Below are positions 8,269 to 17,077 of a stretch of 64,000 nt of DNA, piece after piece. The notes beneath the pieces are model-generated. The model saw nothing but the letters and a program-made list of their open reading frames with translations. It did not search any database and was not told the DNA's origin. This DNA is from Virgibacillus proomii (GTDB lineage Bacteria > Bacillota > Bacilli > Bacillales > Amphibacillaceae). The stretch spans positions 124,001-188,000 of the forward strand of contig NZ_JAHLNO010000019.1 of NCBI RefSeq assembly GCF_018916875.1. The letters run 5' to 3'. Made by a program: the position numbers and the translations under genes. How positions within the stretch are numbered: position 1 is the stretch's first letter; each line of letters starts with the position of its first letter.

Positions 8269-8297
8269 AGTATAATGTTATTCCAAAAAATAGTCAA
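8269..8297 (-). promoter_or_regulatory. Strong SigA promoter of the E1/acyltransferase/exporter locus
   Basis: Minus strand TTGACT (8297-8292), 17-base spacer, TATACT (8274-8269). The transcript would begin near 8262, about 25 bases before the ATG of the short ORF. Confidence 0.75.
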
Positions 8298-8394
8298 ATT
8301 TGAATTTTTTGTTAAAGGAAATTAATAGATTTTTTACAACTTTATTACATTATATCAGTATTTTGGTATTTTAATAGAGTAAAGCCAAAAAGAG

Positions 8395-8580
8395 TTTATC
8401 CCGCATGTAAGGTGCCGTAAGACTTCCACTTCAAGAGTGTAGGCAATACGAAGAAGTCAAAGTGGTAGAAATCGGCACCTAAAAGCCCGATTCGTTCAAG
8501 GGCCTTAGGTCATACCCTTGTGGTACTAACATTCAGTAGGAGATGGAAGAAAACTCCTACTGAATGAAGTTTCACTTTAT
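8395..8580 (+). repeat. Dispersed repeat family A, copy 2
   Basis: Full-length copy with TTTATCCCGCATGTAAGGTG at the start and GAAGTTTCACTTTAT at the end. The hairpin arms ATTCAGTAGGAG / CTCCTACTGAAT are intact. Confidence 0.85.
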
Positions 8581-8725
8581 CTCGGATGTAAGGATCCGTA
8601 TTTTTCTCATTTCAAAATGTGCTAATGATGTTGCGAACATGATGAGAGAAACGAGTCCTAAATCCCCGATTCGTTTAACTAACATTTAAGGAGAAAAGCA
8701 CTCCTTGAATGAAGTTTCACTTTAT
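8581..8725 (+). repeat. Family A variant, tandem to copy 2
   Basis: CTCGGATGTAAGGATCCGTA, then AAATCCCCGATTCGTTTAAC, a shortened AAGGAG / CTCCTT hairpin and GAAGTTTCACTTTAT. It is joined head to tail with the preceding copy. Confidence 0.7.
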
Positions 8726-9220
8726 CTCGTATTTAAGCCTACTAAAAGCTCCTATTTTAAGATCAAGTTAGACTTTATCTTTACCAAAAATGTAAAAGTT
8801 GGTAATAAAGTAGATATCATTTGACAATGGTTACATCAATGTTGTTAAAAGCTATTATCTAACACAATAATTATTTATTATTAATTTCCTGTGAAGCAAA
8901 AAAGGGTTATTTATTTAAAAGAACTTAAAATCCATATTCTAATATATAATTCTACAAGGATGACTGTTCAATCGGTAGGTTTAATGAGTCAAACTGTATA
9001 AGAAAAAAGTTTAGAAAACGGTGCTGGCACTTAGCCCCGTTGCCAGCGTATTGGATTAACCTGAGCTAAATTTTAATTCATCCTGATGCGTGACTTTTAA
9101 TCAGCTTTCAAAAAGGTTCATCACAATCCAATTAAAGCGCTTTATTTATTTTGTGATAGATTGTTGAAAATAGTCGTATTTCCTATGGTACGATTTTAAT
9201 GAAGGTAAGGAGGTGAAGTG
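8726..9220 (+). promoter_or_regulatory. Leader region of the PTS operon with hairpin and cre-like palindrome
   Basis: No gene. Contains an inverted repeat GCTGGCA / TGCCAGC at 9023-9047 and a symmetric ATTAAAGCGCTTTAT at 9131-9145. The latter resembles a CcpA cre box, with two departures from consensus. No clear SigA or Sig54 promoter was identified. Confidence 0.4.
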
Positions 9221-11278
9221 ATGGGAGGCGATAAAACAAGAATCATAAAACATCTAATACTAAAAGATAATGTCCAAATCCAAGAGTTAATGATTGAGTT
9301 TCAATTAACCAAGCTTGAGGTCAGAGAAACGATTAACAATATTAACGATTCCTTTAATAAGGATGTTATTATTTCGAGTGGTCAAGCAGTTTACATGACG
9401 GAAGCAGCTAAGATGCTTTGCTATAAGAAGATTTTTCGAGAAAAAGGAAAATTATTTAGTCATCATGAATTTGAGACTCGATACAATTTAATCATTATTG
9501 TATTGGCTGTAGAGAAAAAATATTTATCCTTATTAGAATTAGCAGAGATATGTTTAGTTAGTAAAAATACGATACTAAATGATATGAAATTAATTAAACA
9601 AGATTTAGAGCAGAAAGAGATTGATGTAGACTATTCTCGAAAACATGGGTACGTTATGAAAGGTTCAGAGTTTGCCATACGGAATTTGCTGGTAACGGCA
9701 GTAAAAGATGTACTTCGTTCTTTAGCAGGAAGAATATTGTTAGAAGAGAAAAACCTGGTAGACAGTTCAAAAATATTTCGATTACGAAAAAGGCTGGAGC
9801 GAGTAGAAAGCAGGATCGGTATAACATTAACCGATGAACAATTAGATGAACTACCGTATATTATACATTTTGTTATAAAGCGAGCGAAGAAGCTAGATAC
9901 CAAGTGGTCTTTTAAAATAGAAAAATATGATATTAAAAATACGGTAGAGTTTCCTGAAATCCAGCAAATGTTTTGGGATTATGATTTTTTAACACAAAGT
10001 GATTTGCTCTATTTATCATTACAAGTTCTAGCTTCCAATATGGTAGAGTCAGCACTTGCTATTACAGATGGTGATGAAGTATCAGAGGCCACGGATAAAT
10101 TTATTGATAATATCGAAGCAAATTTAGCGATGCACATGCATCGCAGAAATGAATTAAAAAATAAAGTGCTGCTTCATATGAGACCTGCCATCTACCGAAG
10201 TTTACTCGGTTTTCAAATCAATAATCCATTGACACAAGAATTTTTGGATCAATATCATGAAATTTACTGTGTAGTCAAAAAATCGGTTAAGCCCTTTCAG
10301 GATATTATTCACAGAGAGCTGTCTACAGAAGAAATTGTTTATCTGTGTATGATTGTCTTAAGTTGGATTTATGAAGCGGAGGAAACGGAAACGATATTCA
10401 AAGCAGTAGTGCTATGTCAAAGTGGAACATCTATTTCCAAATTGTTATTAGTTACATTGCAATCCATGTTTCCAGAAATAGACTTTATTGGTGCATATTC
10501 AGTAAGGCAGTTTGAGCAAGATGGGGAAGAAGTTGATTTTATCTTTACAACAGTTCCAATCAACGATAAAAGAGCAACGTTTATTGTTCCGCCAATATTG
10601 GATAGCCAAACTCGAATAGATTTAAGAAATCGAGTTCAAGGTGAGATGAGAAACAACAGTGATCCGTTAGTACGATCACTTATGAAGGTCATTAAGCCGT
10701 ATATTCCAAGTCAATATATCGATGTTGTTTCAAGGAAAGTATGTTGTTTGTTAGCAAAGCAAAATGCTTCAAAAGTACAAACAGATAATGGATCAGACCA
10801 ATTTAAATTTTCCATCGATAATATAAGTATCATAAAAGAAAGCATTGATTGGAAAGAACTCGTTGATATTTCAATGCTTCCTCTTTTTAGAAGAAAAAGT
10901 ATTACACAACATTATGTAAATAAAACAAAGAAAGTTTTTTATAGCAATTATAATCGAATGTTGATTGCTGAAAATGTTTATTTACCTCATGTGGCTGCTA
11001 AGTTTGGGGTAAAGAAAATGGATTTTCAAATTGTCGTTTTAAAAAAACCAGCTTTTACACCTAATGGGGAAAAAGTAAAGATTGTTGTAGCCTTAGCTCC
11101 TTCTGTTGAAAATGATCATGTACCGACTTTAATAAAACTAAATAATCTGTTTATGGATAAAAACATAATGTGTCAAATGATGAAGGAAGAAAATATATTC
11201 ACCATCCAGAGCATTCTTAACAGTCTAGGAGGAGCAGAAGATGAATTTTGCAAATTTGTTTCAGAAGGAATTAATTAA
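9221..11278 (+). CDS. PRD-containing PTS-controlled transcriptional activator (MtlR/LicR type)
   Basis: 685 residues; AAGGAGGTG precedes GTG 9218 and ATG 9221, and the ATG has the better spacing. Order of domains: N-terminal HTH (about 1-60), second Mga-like HTH (about 75-165, SLLELAEICLVSKNTILNDM), two PRDs with regulatory histidines (about 190-395), an EIIB-like domain with Cys in VVLCQSGTSISKLL (about 400-490) and a C-terminal EIIA-like domain with YLPHVAAKFG (about 540-685). Such activators sense PTS phosphorylation: EII components phosphorylate the EIIA/EIIB-like domains, HPr phosphorylates the PRDs. The 3' end overlaps the EIIA gene by 38 bases, so it very likely controls this operon and is co-transcribed with it. 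Confidence 0.9.
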   Translation: MGGDKTRIIKHLILKDNVQIQELMIEFQLTKLEVRETINNINDSFNKDVIISSGQAVYMTEAAKMLCYKKIFREKGKLFSHHEFETRYNLIIIVLAVEKKYLSLLELAEICLVSKNTILNDMKLIKQDLEQKEIDVDYSRKHGYVMKGSEFAIRNLLVTAVKDVLRSLAGRILLEEKNLVDSSKIFRLRKRLERVESRIGITLTDEQLDELPYIIHFVIKRAKKLDTKWSFKIEKYDIKNTVEFPEIQQMFWDYDFLTQSDLLYLSLQVLASNMVESALAITDGDEVSEATDKFIDNIEANLAMHMHRRNELKNKVLLHMRPAIYRSLLGFQINNPLTQEFLDQYHEIYCVVKKSVKPFQDIIHRELSTEEIVYLCMIVLSWIYEAEETETIFKAVVLCQSGTSISKLLLVTLQSMFPEIDFIGAYSVRQFEQDGEEVDFIFTTVPINDKRATFIVPPILDSQTRIDLRNRVQGEMRNNSDPLVRSLMKVIKPYIPSQYIDVVSRKVCCLLAKQNASKVQTDNGSDQFKFSIDNISIIKESIDWKELVDISMLPLFRRKSITQHYVNKTKKVFYSNYNRMLIAENVYLPHVAAKFGVKKMDFQIVVLKKPAFTPNGEKVKIVVALAPSVENDHVPTLIKLNNLFMDKNIMCQMMKEENIFTIQSILNSLGGAEDEFCKFVSEGIN

Positions 11279-11717
11279 ACTAAATGCTGAATTTAGTTCA
11301 ACAGATGAAATGTTTGAAGCACTTAGTAATGATTTAATAGAAAACGGTTACGCAGAGACTTCCTTTAAACAAGCAATTATTGAAAGAGAAAAAGAGTTTC
11401 CAACAGGCTTGTCTACGGAAACAGAACAATTGGCAATTCCACATACAGATACGAAACATATTAAAAAGCCATTTATATACATTGTTAAACTAAATCAGCC
11501 ATTACGATTTTTACAAATGGCGACGACAGATACATGGCTTGATATAAATATCATATTTATGCTTGGAATAAAAGAGCCGTCAAAACAAGTTGGGCTGCTT
11601 TCATTAATTATTGATAAGTTCAAGGATGAGCAATTTGTGAACACGTTTAATTCTATTTCAACCGAAGAAGAAATGCTAGCAATACTGCAAAAACAATTTA
11701 GGAGTGAAGACGAATGA
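11241..11717 (+). CDS. PTS EIIA component (fructose/galactitol type)
   Basis: 158 residues, a usual size for a stand-alone EIIA of the fructose-mannitol/galactitol superfamily. The phosphorylation site is LAIPHTDTKHI, with His accepting phosphate from HPr. A typical ferredoxin-like core continues to residue 150. ATG 11241 has AGGAGG eight bases upstream, inside the 3' end of the regulator gene. The TGA overlaps the ATG of the EIIB gene (ATGA), implying translational coupling. It passes phosphate to the EIIB encoded next. Confidence 0.88.
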   Translation: MNFANLFQKELIKLNAEFSSTDEMFEALSNDLIENGYAETSFKQAIIEREKEFPTGLSTETEQLAIPHTDTKHIKKPFIYIVKLNQPLRFLQMATTDTWLDINIIFMLGIKEPSKQVGLLSLIIDKFKDEQFVNTFNSISTEEEMLAILQKQFRSEDE

Positions 11718-11989
11718 AAAAAGTAATTGTAGCCTGTGGTTCAGGTGTAGCTACAAGTCAAACAGTAGCATCGAAAGTGAAGTCAATACTAGAAGAAAAA
11801 GGTGTTCGTGCAAGTGTAGAAGCAGTTGATATTAAGTCATTAGATCAATATATAAAAACGAGTGATGTTTATATTTCAATCACAAAAAATACAAAAGAAT
11901 ATGATATTCCTACTCTAAATGGAATAGCTTTCTTGACCGGTATGGGAATGGAAGAAGAAACGCAAAAACTGCTCGATGCGCTAAAGTAA
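11714..11989 (+). CDS. PTS EIIB component (galactitol type)
   Basis: 91 residues. The active-site loop VIVACGSGVATSQT with phospho-cysteine 8 is typical of GatB-like EIIB domains. Start overlaps the EIIA stop (ATGA) with GGAGTGAAG upstream. It carries phosphate from EIIA to the sugar during uptake through the EIIC encoded 100 bases downstream. Confidence 0.9.
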   Translation: MKKVIVACGSGVATSQTVASKVKSILEEKGVRASVEAVDIKSLDQYIKTSDVYISITKNTKEYDIPTLNGIAFLTGMGMEEETQKLLDALK

Positions 11990-12090
11990 ATTGTACTTCT
12001 TTGATACTGGGTAATCTATGTTACGAAAAGTAATCTAAATTGCCCAGTCAAGCTATGATAACTATTTATCTATTATTGGGGGGTAAAATC

Positions 12091-13437
12091 ATGGACCTGC
12101 TAAAAACAATATTTTCATATATTTTAGATTTAGGTGCTTCTGTATTTGTTCCTGCAGTTATGTTGTTAATCGGAATATTTGTAAAAATGAAATTTAAAAA
12201 TGCTTTAAGTGCAGCAATTACTTTAGGAGTTGCCTTTTTAGGAATGAACCTTGTAATTGGTTTTATGCTTGATGCTTTAACACCGGCAGCTCAAGCTTTA
12301 GCAGAGCGAACAGGGATTGAGTTAACAGCTGTTGATGGTGGTTGGACAACTGCTGCTTCATTATCCTGGGCTTGGCCGTATGCTTTTCTACTGTTTCCTA
12401 TTCAGCTCGTCATTAATGGAGTGATGCTTCTATTAAATAAAACAAAAACATTGAATGTCGACTTGTGGAATGTATGGGGAAAAATTTTCACGGCTGTACT
12501 TATTTATGGTGTAACCGGAAGCATGTATATCGCTCTTATTGGTTCAGCAATTGTGGTTGTACTTGAATTAGTATTTGCTGATTTGAATCAAAAACAGATT
12601 GAGACGTTAACAAATATTCCAGGTGTTACAAGTTCTCATAACTTTTTCTTAATTGGTACATTATTAATGCCGATTGATTGGCTCTTAAGAAAATTTAAAG
12701 TATTTAATAAAGAAATGGATGCAAGTGCATTAAAAGATAAAATTGGTATTTTTGCTGAAAATCATGTGATGGGTTTTATTATCGGATTTCTTTTAGGCTT
12801 AGCAGCAGGTTATTCAGTAGCTGATTCACTAATTTTGTCGATGCAAGCGGCTGCCGCATTAACGTTATTCCCAATGGTAGCTAAATTATTTATGCAAGCA
12901 TTATCTCCGTTATCAGAAGCCATTAATGATTATATGAAAAAACGCTTTAAAGATAGGGAAATATTTATTGGACTTGATTGGCCAATATTAGCTGGTTCAA
13001 GTGAAGCATGGGTTGTTATGACGATTTTGGTTCCGATTACGTTATTCTTTGCCTTTATATTACCAGGAAATGCAGTACTTCCATTTGCGGGAATTCTAAA
13101 TATTGGGCTTGCTGTACCGGCATTAATTGTAACGGGTGGTAATTTGTTAAGAATGCTGGTGATCTGTACTATTACCACGCCAGTATTCCTATATGCCGCA
13201 ACGTATTTTGCTGATATTATGACAAACCTAGCTCATTCAACAAAAGCAGTTGAATTAGAAGCAGGTCAGCAAATCACCTGGAGTACGGTTGAATACCCTG
13301 CATTTAGATATATTTTAACTGAGCTTGGAAGTTTCAGCATGGTAGGAATTGGACTAGCTGTTGTATGGGCGTTGGGATTTATCCTGTACCGGAAAGAAAT
13401 GCTAAAACGAACGGAAGAACTAAAGGCAGAAAAATAG
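12091..13437 (+). CDS. PTS EIIC permease, galactitol family
   Basis: 448 residues from ATG 12091, placed after a G-rich GGGGGG ribosome site; the longer frame from 12040 has none. Around a dozen hydrophobic segments. The pattern LGASVFVPAVMLLIGIFVKM near the start and GVTSSHNFFLIGTLLMPIDW in the middle fits the GatC family of EIIC proteins, which carry galactitol, tagatose, arabitol and other polyols or ketoses. Sugar specificity cannot be told from sequence. With EIIA, EIIB, a PfkB kinase and aldolases it makes a complete uptake and splitting route, although no polyol dehydrogenase is present. Confidence 0.9.
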   Translation: MDLLKTIFSYILDLGASVFVPAVMLLIGIFVKMKFKNALSAAITLGVAFLGMNLVIGFMLDALTPAAQALAERTGIELTAVDGGWTTAASLSWAWPYAFLLFPIQLVINGVMLLLNKTKTLNVDLWNVWGKIFTAVLIYGVTGSMYIALIGSAIVVVLELVFADLNQKQIETLTNIPGVTSSHNFFLIGTLLMPIDWLLRKFKVFNKEMDASALKDKIGIFAENHVMGFIIGFLLGLAAGYSVADSLILSMQAAAALTLFPMVAKLFMQALSPLSEAINDYMKKRFKDREIFIGLDWPILAGSSEAWVVMTILVPITLFFAFILPGNAVLPFAGILNIGLAVPALIVTGGNLLRMLVICTITTPVFLYAATYFADIMTNLAHSTKAVELEAGQQITWSTVEYPAFRYILTELGSFSMVGIGLAVVWALGFILYRKEMLKRTEELKAEK

Positions 13438-13451
13438 TCGGTGATGAAATG

Positions 13452-13622
13452 CTTTATCCTAAGATGCCGTAAGTCTCCCACTTCAATAGTTGTAAAGAAT
13501 ATGCTTAAGTGGGAGATAACTGCACCGAAATTCCCGATTCACTTCAAAGGCCTTGAGGTCATACCCTTGTGGTACTAACATTCAACAGGAGATGAAGGAT
13601 CTTGAATGAAGTTTCACTTTAT
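13452..13622 (+). repeat. Dispersed repeat family A, copy overlapping the PfkB start
   Basis: Starts TTATCCTAAGATGCCGTAAG and ends TGAATGAAGTTTCACTTTAT. The final hairpin is reduced to ATTCAA / TTGAAT, leaving AGGAGATGAAGG unpaired. The last 21 bases are the first codons of the PfkB kinase gene. Confidence 0.85.
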
Positions 13623-14540
13623 ACGATAACATTAAATCCAGCTATTGATCGATTATTATGCTTGAATGAAAAATTGGAAAGAAGAAAAAGCAATCGAATT
13701 ACAGAAGTTTCTTATGATATTGGTGGAAAAGGAACCCATGCTTCTTACGTTATGTCGAGATTAGGAGTAAAAAACCTAGCTCTAGGATTTGCAGGGAGTC
13801 AGAATATAGATAAGTTTAAACAGATTTTAAGTGAAAAAAGCATTGAGCATGACTTCACGATTATAGATGGTAAAACCACTAGGGAATGCTATATCATAGT
13901 AGAACCGGAGCAAGTCTCAGCCGGCTCTATCATGTTGACAGAAAAAGGATTTCATGTAGAAGAAGCTGATATCAAGCGACTTTTTAATAGGATAAAAGCT
14001 AGAGTGAAAGCGGAAGATATGGTATTAATCGCCGGTTCATTACCAGCTAATTTCACAATCGATAATTTAAGACAATTATTAAGTATTTTAAAAGAAATTG
14101 GTTGTTTTATTGCTTGTGACTTATCTGGTGAGGCAATTGAATTAGCTGTAAAAATGAAGGTGGATTTTATTAAACCAAATGAATTTGAATTAAAGCAGCT
14201 AAAAGCTTCTCATGAAAGTCTATTAGATACAGTAAAAAGACTAAACCAAGACATTGATTATGTAGTTACTTCGTTAGGCGGAAAAGGCAGTTACTGTGGG
14301 TATGATAGAAAGATCTATCGTGTAATTCCACCAAAGGTAAAAGAAGTAAACGATACTGGTGCTGGGGATTGCTTTGTAGGTGCCTTTTTAGCTGGACTTG
14401 CGAATCAGCTCTCGATAGAACAAATAATAAAGCTAGCTAGTGGTTGTGCTGCAAGTAAAGTGATGAACAAGGATAGTTCAACGTTTGATGTGAAGATGGC
14501 AATGAAGTTAAAGCAACAAGTAAAAATCACTCAACTATAA
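13602..14540 (+). CDS. PfkB-family sugar-phosphate kinase (1-phosphofructokinase/tagatose-6-phosphate kinase type)
   Basis: 312 residues. Motifs: TITLNPAIDR at the N-terminus, GGKGTHASYVMSRLG (substrate site), VKMKVDFIKPNEFEL and the catalytic NDTGAGDCFVGAFLAG with Asp as base. The enzyme phosphorylates ketose phosphates to bisphosphates (fructose-1-phosphate, tagatose-6-phosphate or tagatose-1-phosphate). No ATG is available; start TTG 13602 follows AGGAG at 13587-13591. Ribosome site, start codon and codons 1-7 (MNEVSLY) come from a family A repeat; a normal family member would begin at about YTITLNPAID. The repeat therefore replaced the native start region or landed exactly there. It follows the EIIC gene in the operon and precedes an aldolase gene. 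Confidence 0.88.
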   Translation: MNEVSLYTITLNPAIDRLLCLNEKLERRKSNRITEVSYDIGGKGTHASYVMSRLGVKNLALGFAGSQNIDKFKQILSEKSIEHDFTIIDGKTTRECYIIVEPEQVSAGSIMLTEKGFHVEEADIKRLFNRIKARVKAEDMVLIAGSLPANFTIDNLRQLLSILKEIGCFIACDLSGEAIELAVKMKVDFIKPNEFELKQLKASHESLLDTVKRLNQDIDYVVTSLGGKGSYCGYDRKIYRVIPPKVKEVNDTGAGDCFVGAFLAGLANQLSIEQIIKLASGCAASKVMNKDSSTFDVKMAMKLKQQVKITQL

Positions 14541-14553
14541 GGTGGCGATAACA

Positions 14554-15201
14554 TTGTTATATCAAGAAGAAAGAGAACAGTTGGCTGAGATTGTGGAAAA
14601 AATGTTCTCTCGATATGAGACGAACACAGCTGGGGGAAATGTTAGTGTCAGGATGAATGAGCAACATATTATTATGACACCAACCCATATGTCGCAAGAA
14701 TACCATTGCGATATATCCCCTTACCAAGTTTTAGTGGTGGATATGGATGAAAATATAGTTGAAGGTGATGGCAGAATCACAAGAGAAATTAATATGCATA
14801 TGGCATGCTATAAACATAATCGAGAGATTGGCTGTGTACTCCATGCACATGCACTTAAATCAATGGTCTTTGCAACGATGGGGATAGATATGCCAAATTT
14901 AACAGAATCAACGCAAAAATTTGGGGATATTCCATGTCTGGATTTTGCTCCTGCAACTTCGAAAGCATTAGCTGAAAAAGTTAAACATTATTTGGAGAAT
15001 AAAGCTTTAGACTCTGTAACAAACGCCATTTTATTGAATAAGCACGGGGTGTTAATTACAGATACAAATTTAATAAAAGCTTATGATAACCTGGGTCGTC
15101 TGGAATACAACGCATACATTGCCGAAAAAGCATTACTGTTTGATAAGTTAGGCATTTGTAAGATTGAAAATAAAGAGCTGAATTATAACGTAGATGAATA
15201 A
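14554..15201 (+). CDS. Class II aldolase/adducin-family sugar-phosphate aldolase (1)
   Basis: 215 residues from TTG 14554 (AAGGTGG eight bases upstream); GTG 14542 would lie on that ribosome site. Zinc ligands: LHAHALKS (His-x-His) and LNKHGVLI; the conserved N-terminal TAGGNVSVRM is the phosphate-binding loop. Family members (FucA, RhaD, AraD, and related) split or epimerise ketose-1-phosphates using zinc. The usual Ser-Ser-Glu motif is replaced by TREINMHMA, keeping the acid. It lies between the kinase gene and a small membrane protein gene, and overlaps the latter by 8 bases. A second, more canonical paralogue lies 0.5 kb downstream. Confidence 0.82.
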   Translation: MLYQEEREQLAEIVEKMFSRYETNTAGGNVSVRMNEQHIIMTPTHMSQEYHCDISPYQVLVVDMDENIVEGDGRITREINMHMACYKHNREIGCVLHAHALKSMVFATMGIDMPNLTESTQKFGDIPCLDFAPATSKALAEKVKHYLENKALDSVTNAILLNKHGVLITDTNLIKAYDNLGRLEYNAYIAEKALLFDKLGICKIENKELNYNVDE

Positions 15202-15421
15202 GGAAAAGCTTTTTCTTAATTTATGTATTTTTCTTTCAGCATTATGTCTGCTCATTTCCGTATTCACGAAATGGCTGATTCCTACTATGGTAGCTCTAAT
15301 TTTAGCAATCATAGCTCAAAGTAAATACAGAAAATGGTATCCCCATAAGGCAAGATCATATAAGGAATTAATTCAGAAAAAATACGAGAAAGAGCAAATT
15401 AGTAAGTCGAAAAATAAATAA
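15194..15421 (+). CDS. Small membrane protein of unknown function, 75 aa
   Basis: Overlaps the aldolase gene by 8 bases, consistent with translational coupling. Two hydrophobic segments (LFLNLCIFLSALCLLISVF; LIPTMVALILAIIAQ) are followed by a strongly basic cytoplasmic-type tail ending KSKNK. No family recognised. It might help anchor the PTS or be incidental to the operon. Confidence 0.6.
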   Translation: MNKEKLFLNLCIFLSALCLLISVFTKWLIPTMVALILAIIAQSKYRKWYPHKARSYKELIQKKYEKEQISKSKNK

Positions 15422-15756
15422 TAATTTGTCAATAGTGATATTCAAAAAGAGGACAATGGACATGAGATCAACTAAGAATTAACGTACTAGAAAAACTTTT
15501 TCTCTCGTACGATGTATCCCAGTGATCCGAACCAATGGCATTTAGCTCAGGTATCTCAGCACTTCGCCTTTCGCTTTCAACATCATTAAAGTAAGAGAAA
15601 TTACGGTGCTTTACTTTACTTGAGGGATTAAATTTTCTACTGTGCTCTTAACTTCAGTACTATATTATACATTCTAACGTAATGAGGAAATTTGTTTCGT
15701 TATTACCTATGACTTTTTGAACATTACGAATAATAATTACAACGGAGGGTTTACTA
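15422..15756. other. Intergenic stretch between aldolase genes
   Basis: 335 bases without a gene. The centre (about 15490-15600) is unusually GC-balanced, with CGTACGATGTATCCCAGTG and AGCTCAGGTATCTCAGCAC, and may be structured. No known RNA family was recognised. Confidence 0.35.
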
Positions 15757-16416
15757 ATGAAATATTTAAAAGCAGAGAGAAAACAAATTGTTGAATATGG
15801 AAAGAAATTAATCGATTCTGGACTAACCGTTGGCACCGGTGGAAATATTAGTATTTTTGATAAAGAATCAGGGCTTATGGCAATTACACCAAGCGGGATT
15901 GAATATCATAAATTAACTGAGGAAGATGTCATCATTATGGATTTATATGGTAATGTGGTTGAGGGGGAGCTAAGACCATCCAGTGAACATCAAATGCATT
16001 CCATTGTCTATAAAAATAGATATGATGCAGTTGCAATGATTCATACTCACGCTCTGTATTCCACAACGATTTCTTGCTTAAATGTTGATTTACCGGCTAT
16101 TGATTATCTTGTTGCTCATAGTGGAGGAAAAAATATCCGTTGCGCTAATTACGCAACATATGGAACAAACGAATTAGCTGAGAATGCCCTGGAAGCAATG
16201 AAAGATAGAAAAGCAGTTTTATTAGCCAATCATGGAATCAATGTAGTCGGCAGTTCTCTTGCAGAAGCTTATGCAATTACAGAGCAGTTGGAATTTTGTG
16301 CCCGCTTGTATTGGCAAGCAAAAGCAATCGGGAATCCAGTCATCTTATCAGATGAAGAAATGACGATGATGGTGGAACGCTTTAAGGATTATGGACAACC
16401 GCAAACAAACGAATAG
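15757..16416 (+). CDS. Class II aldolase, L-fuculose-phosphate aldolase-like (2)
   Basis: 219 residues, close to FucA (215). All landmarks are present: VGTGGNISIF phosphate loop, TPSGIEYHKL, SSEHQMH (catalytic Glu), HTHALYS zinc histidines and LANHGINVVG third zinc His. FucA splits fuculose-1-phosphate into dihydroxyacetone phosphate and lactaldehyde; relatives act on other ketose-1-phosphates. ATG 15757 is preceded by ACGGAGGG. It ends the sugar operon and is followed by an intrinsic terminator. Having two related aldolases in one operon may mean one is an epimerase or that two stereo-isomers are handled. Confidence 0.87.
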   Translation: MKYLKAERKQIVEYGKKLIDSGLTVGTGGNISIFDKESGLMAITPSGIEYHKLTEEDVIIMDLYGNVVEGELRPSSEHQMHSIVYKNRYDAVAMIHTHALYSTTISCLNVDLPAIDYLVAHSGGKNIRCANYATYGTNELAENALEAMKDRKAVLLANHGINVVGSSLAEAYAITEQLEFCARLYWQAKAIGNPVILSDEEMTMMVERFKDYGQPQTNE

Positions 16417-16496
16417 AAAATTAGTTTCTTACATCCTAAAGGACTACCTTCTTTTCTTTCTCATTTTAAAAGATCTTGAAAATAAATTTTCGTATC

Positions 16497-16529
16497 AGCT
16501 CTAGTTTTTTAACTAGGGCTTTTATTTTT
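16497..16529 (+). terminator. Intrinsic terminator after the aldolase operon
   Basis: AGCTCTAGTT pairs with AACTAGGGCT across a 4-base loop and is followed by TTTATTTTTG. Confidence 0.75.
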
Positions 16530-16620
16530 GTTTCTTATTTTTTCTATCATCTATTTTTCTTAAAAACGTGTATTTCTACTCTAACTATTTAATTAAGGGT
16601 GGATAATCTTTTTTAAAAGT

Positions 16621-16771
16621 AGCTTCGTCTAGCTTATGCGCTCAGCTGTAGTAGACTTCGCTTTTCTTCTTATGACAGTCAACATCGGGCTTGAATCTAA
16701 AGGAAGGCCGACTAAAAGCGGGCTTCTTGCTCAGACGTCGGCATCCCCTGTTTTAGAGGCATGTTTCCTTA
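16621..16771 (+). repeat. Dispersed repeat family B, copy 2
   Basis: AGCTTCGTCTAGCTTATGCG, GTCAACATCGGGCTTG, AAGGAAGGCCGACTAAAAGC, GTCGGCATCCCCTG. It abuts a family A copy. Confidence 0.85.
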
Positions 16772-17000
16772 ATACCGTATCTAGTGCCGCAATCCTCCCA
16801 CTGCAAGAGTTATATAGAATACGAAGACGTCTAAATAGGAGATAATGGCATCTAAATGTCCAATTTGTTCAAAGGACTTCAGGTCATACCATTGCGGCAC
16901 TAACATTCAAGAAGAAAAAATTCTCCTTAAATGAAGGTTCACTATATCTCAGAAGTTCTCTTTATATGTCGCTAATCGATCGCTTCTTGTTTTTCTACTA
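16772..17000 (+). repeat. Dispersed repeat family A copy with tail C
   Basis: CCGTATCTAGTGCCGCAATC to ATGAAGGTTCACTATAT (16946), then tail C (CAGAAGTTC, GTCGCTAATCGATCGCTTC) to about 17000. A decayed copy in the usual orientation. Confidence 0.75.
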
Positions 17001-17077
17001 TTCTTGAGCTTCACAAGGATGGTAAAAATTATGCAAGCAGTTCTCAATGGATAAGTTTATTTTTCCTGGCTTTTTTA

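Noticed and set aside
15480-15610. Antisense rRNA or tRNA fragment between the aldolase genes
   Set aside because: The GC-balanced patch resembles no tRNA cloverleaf or rRNA landmark that I can confirm.
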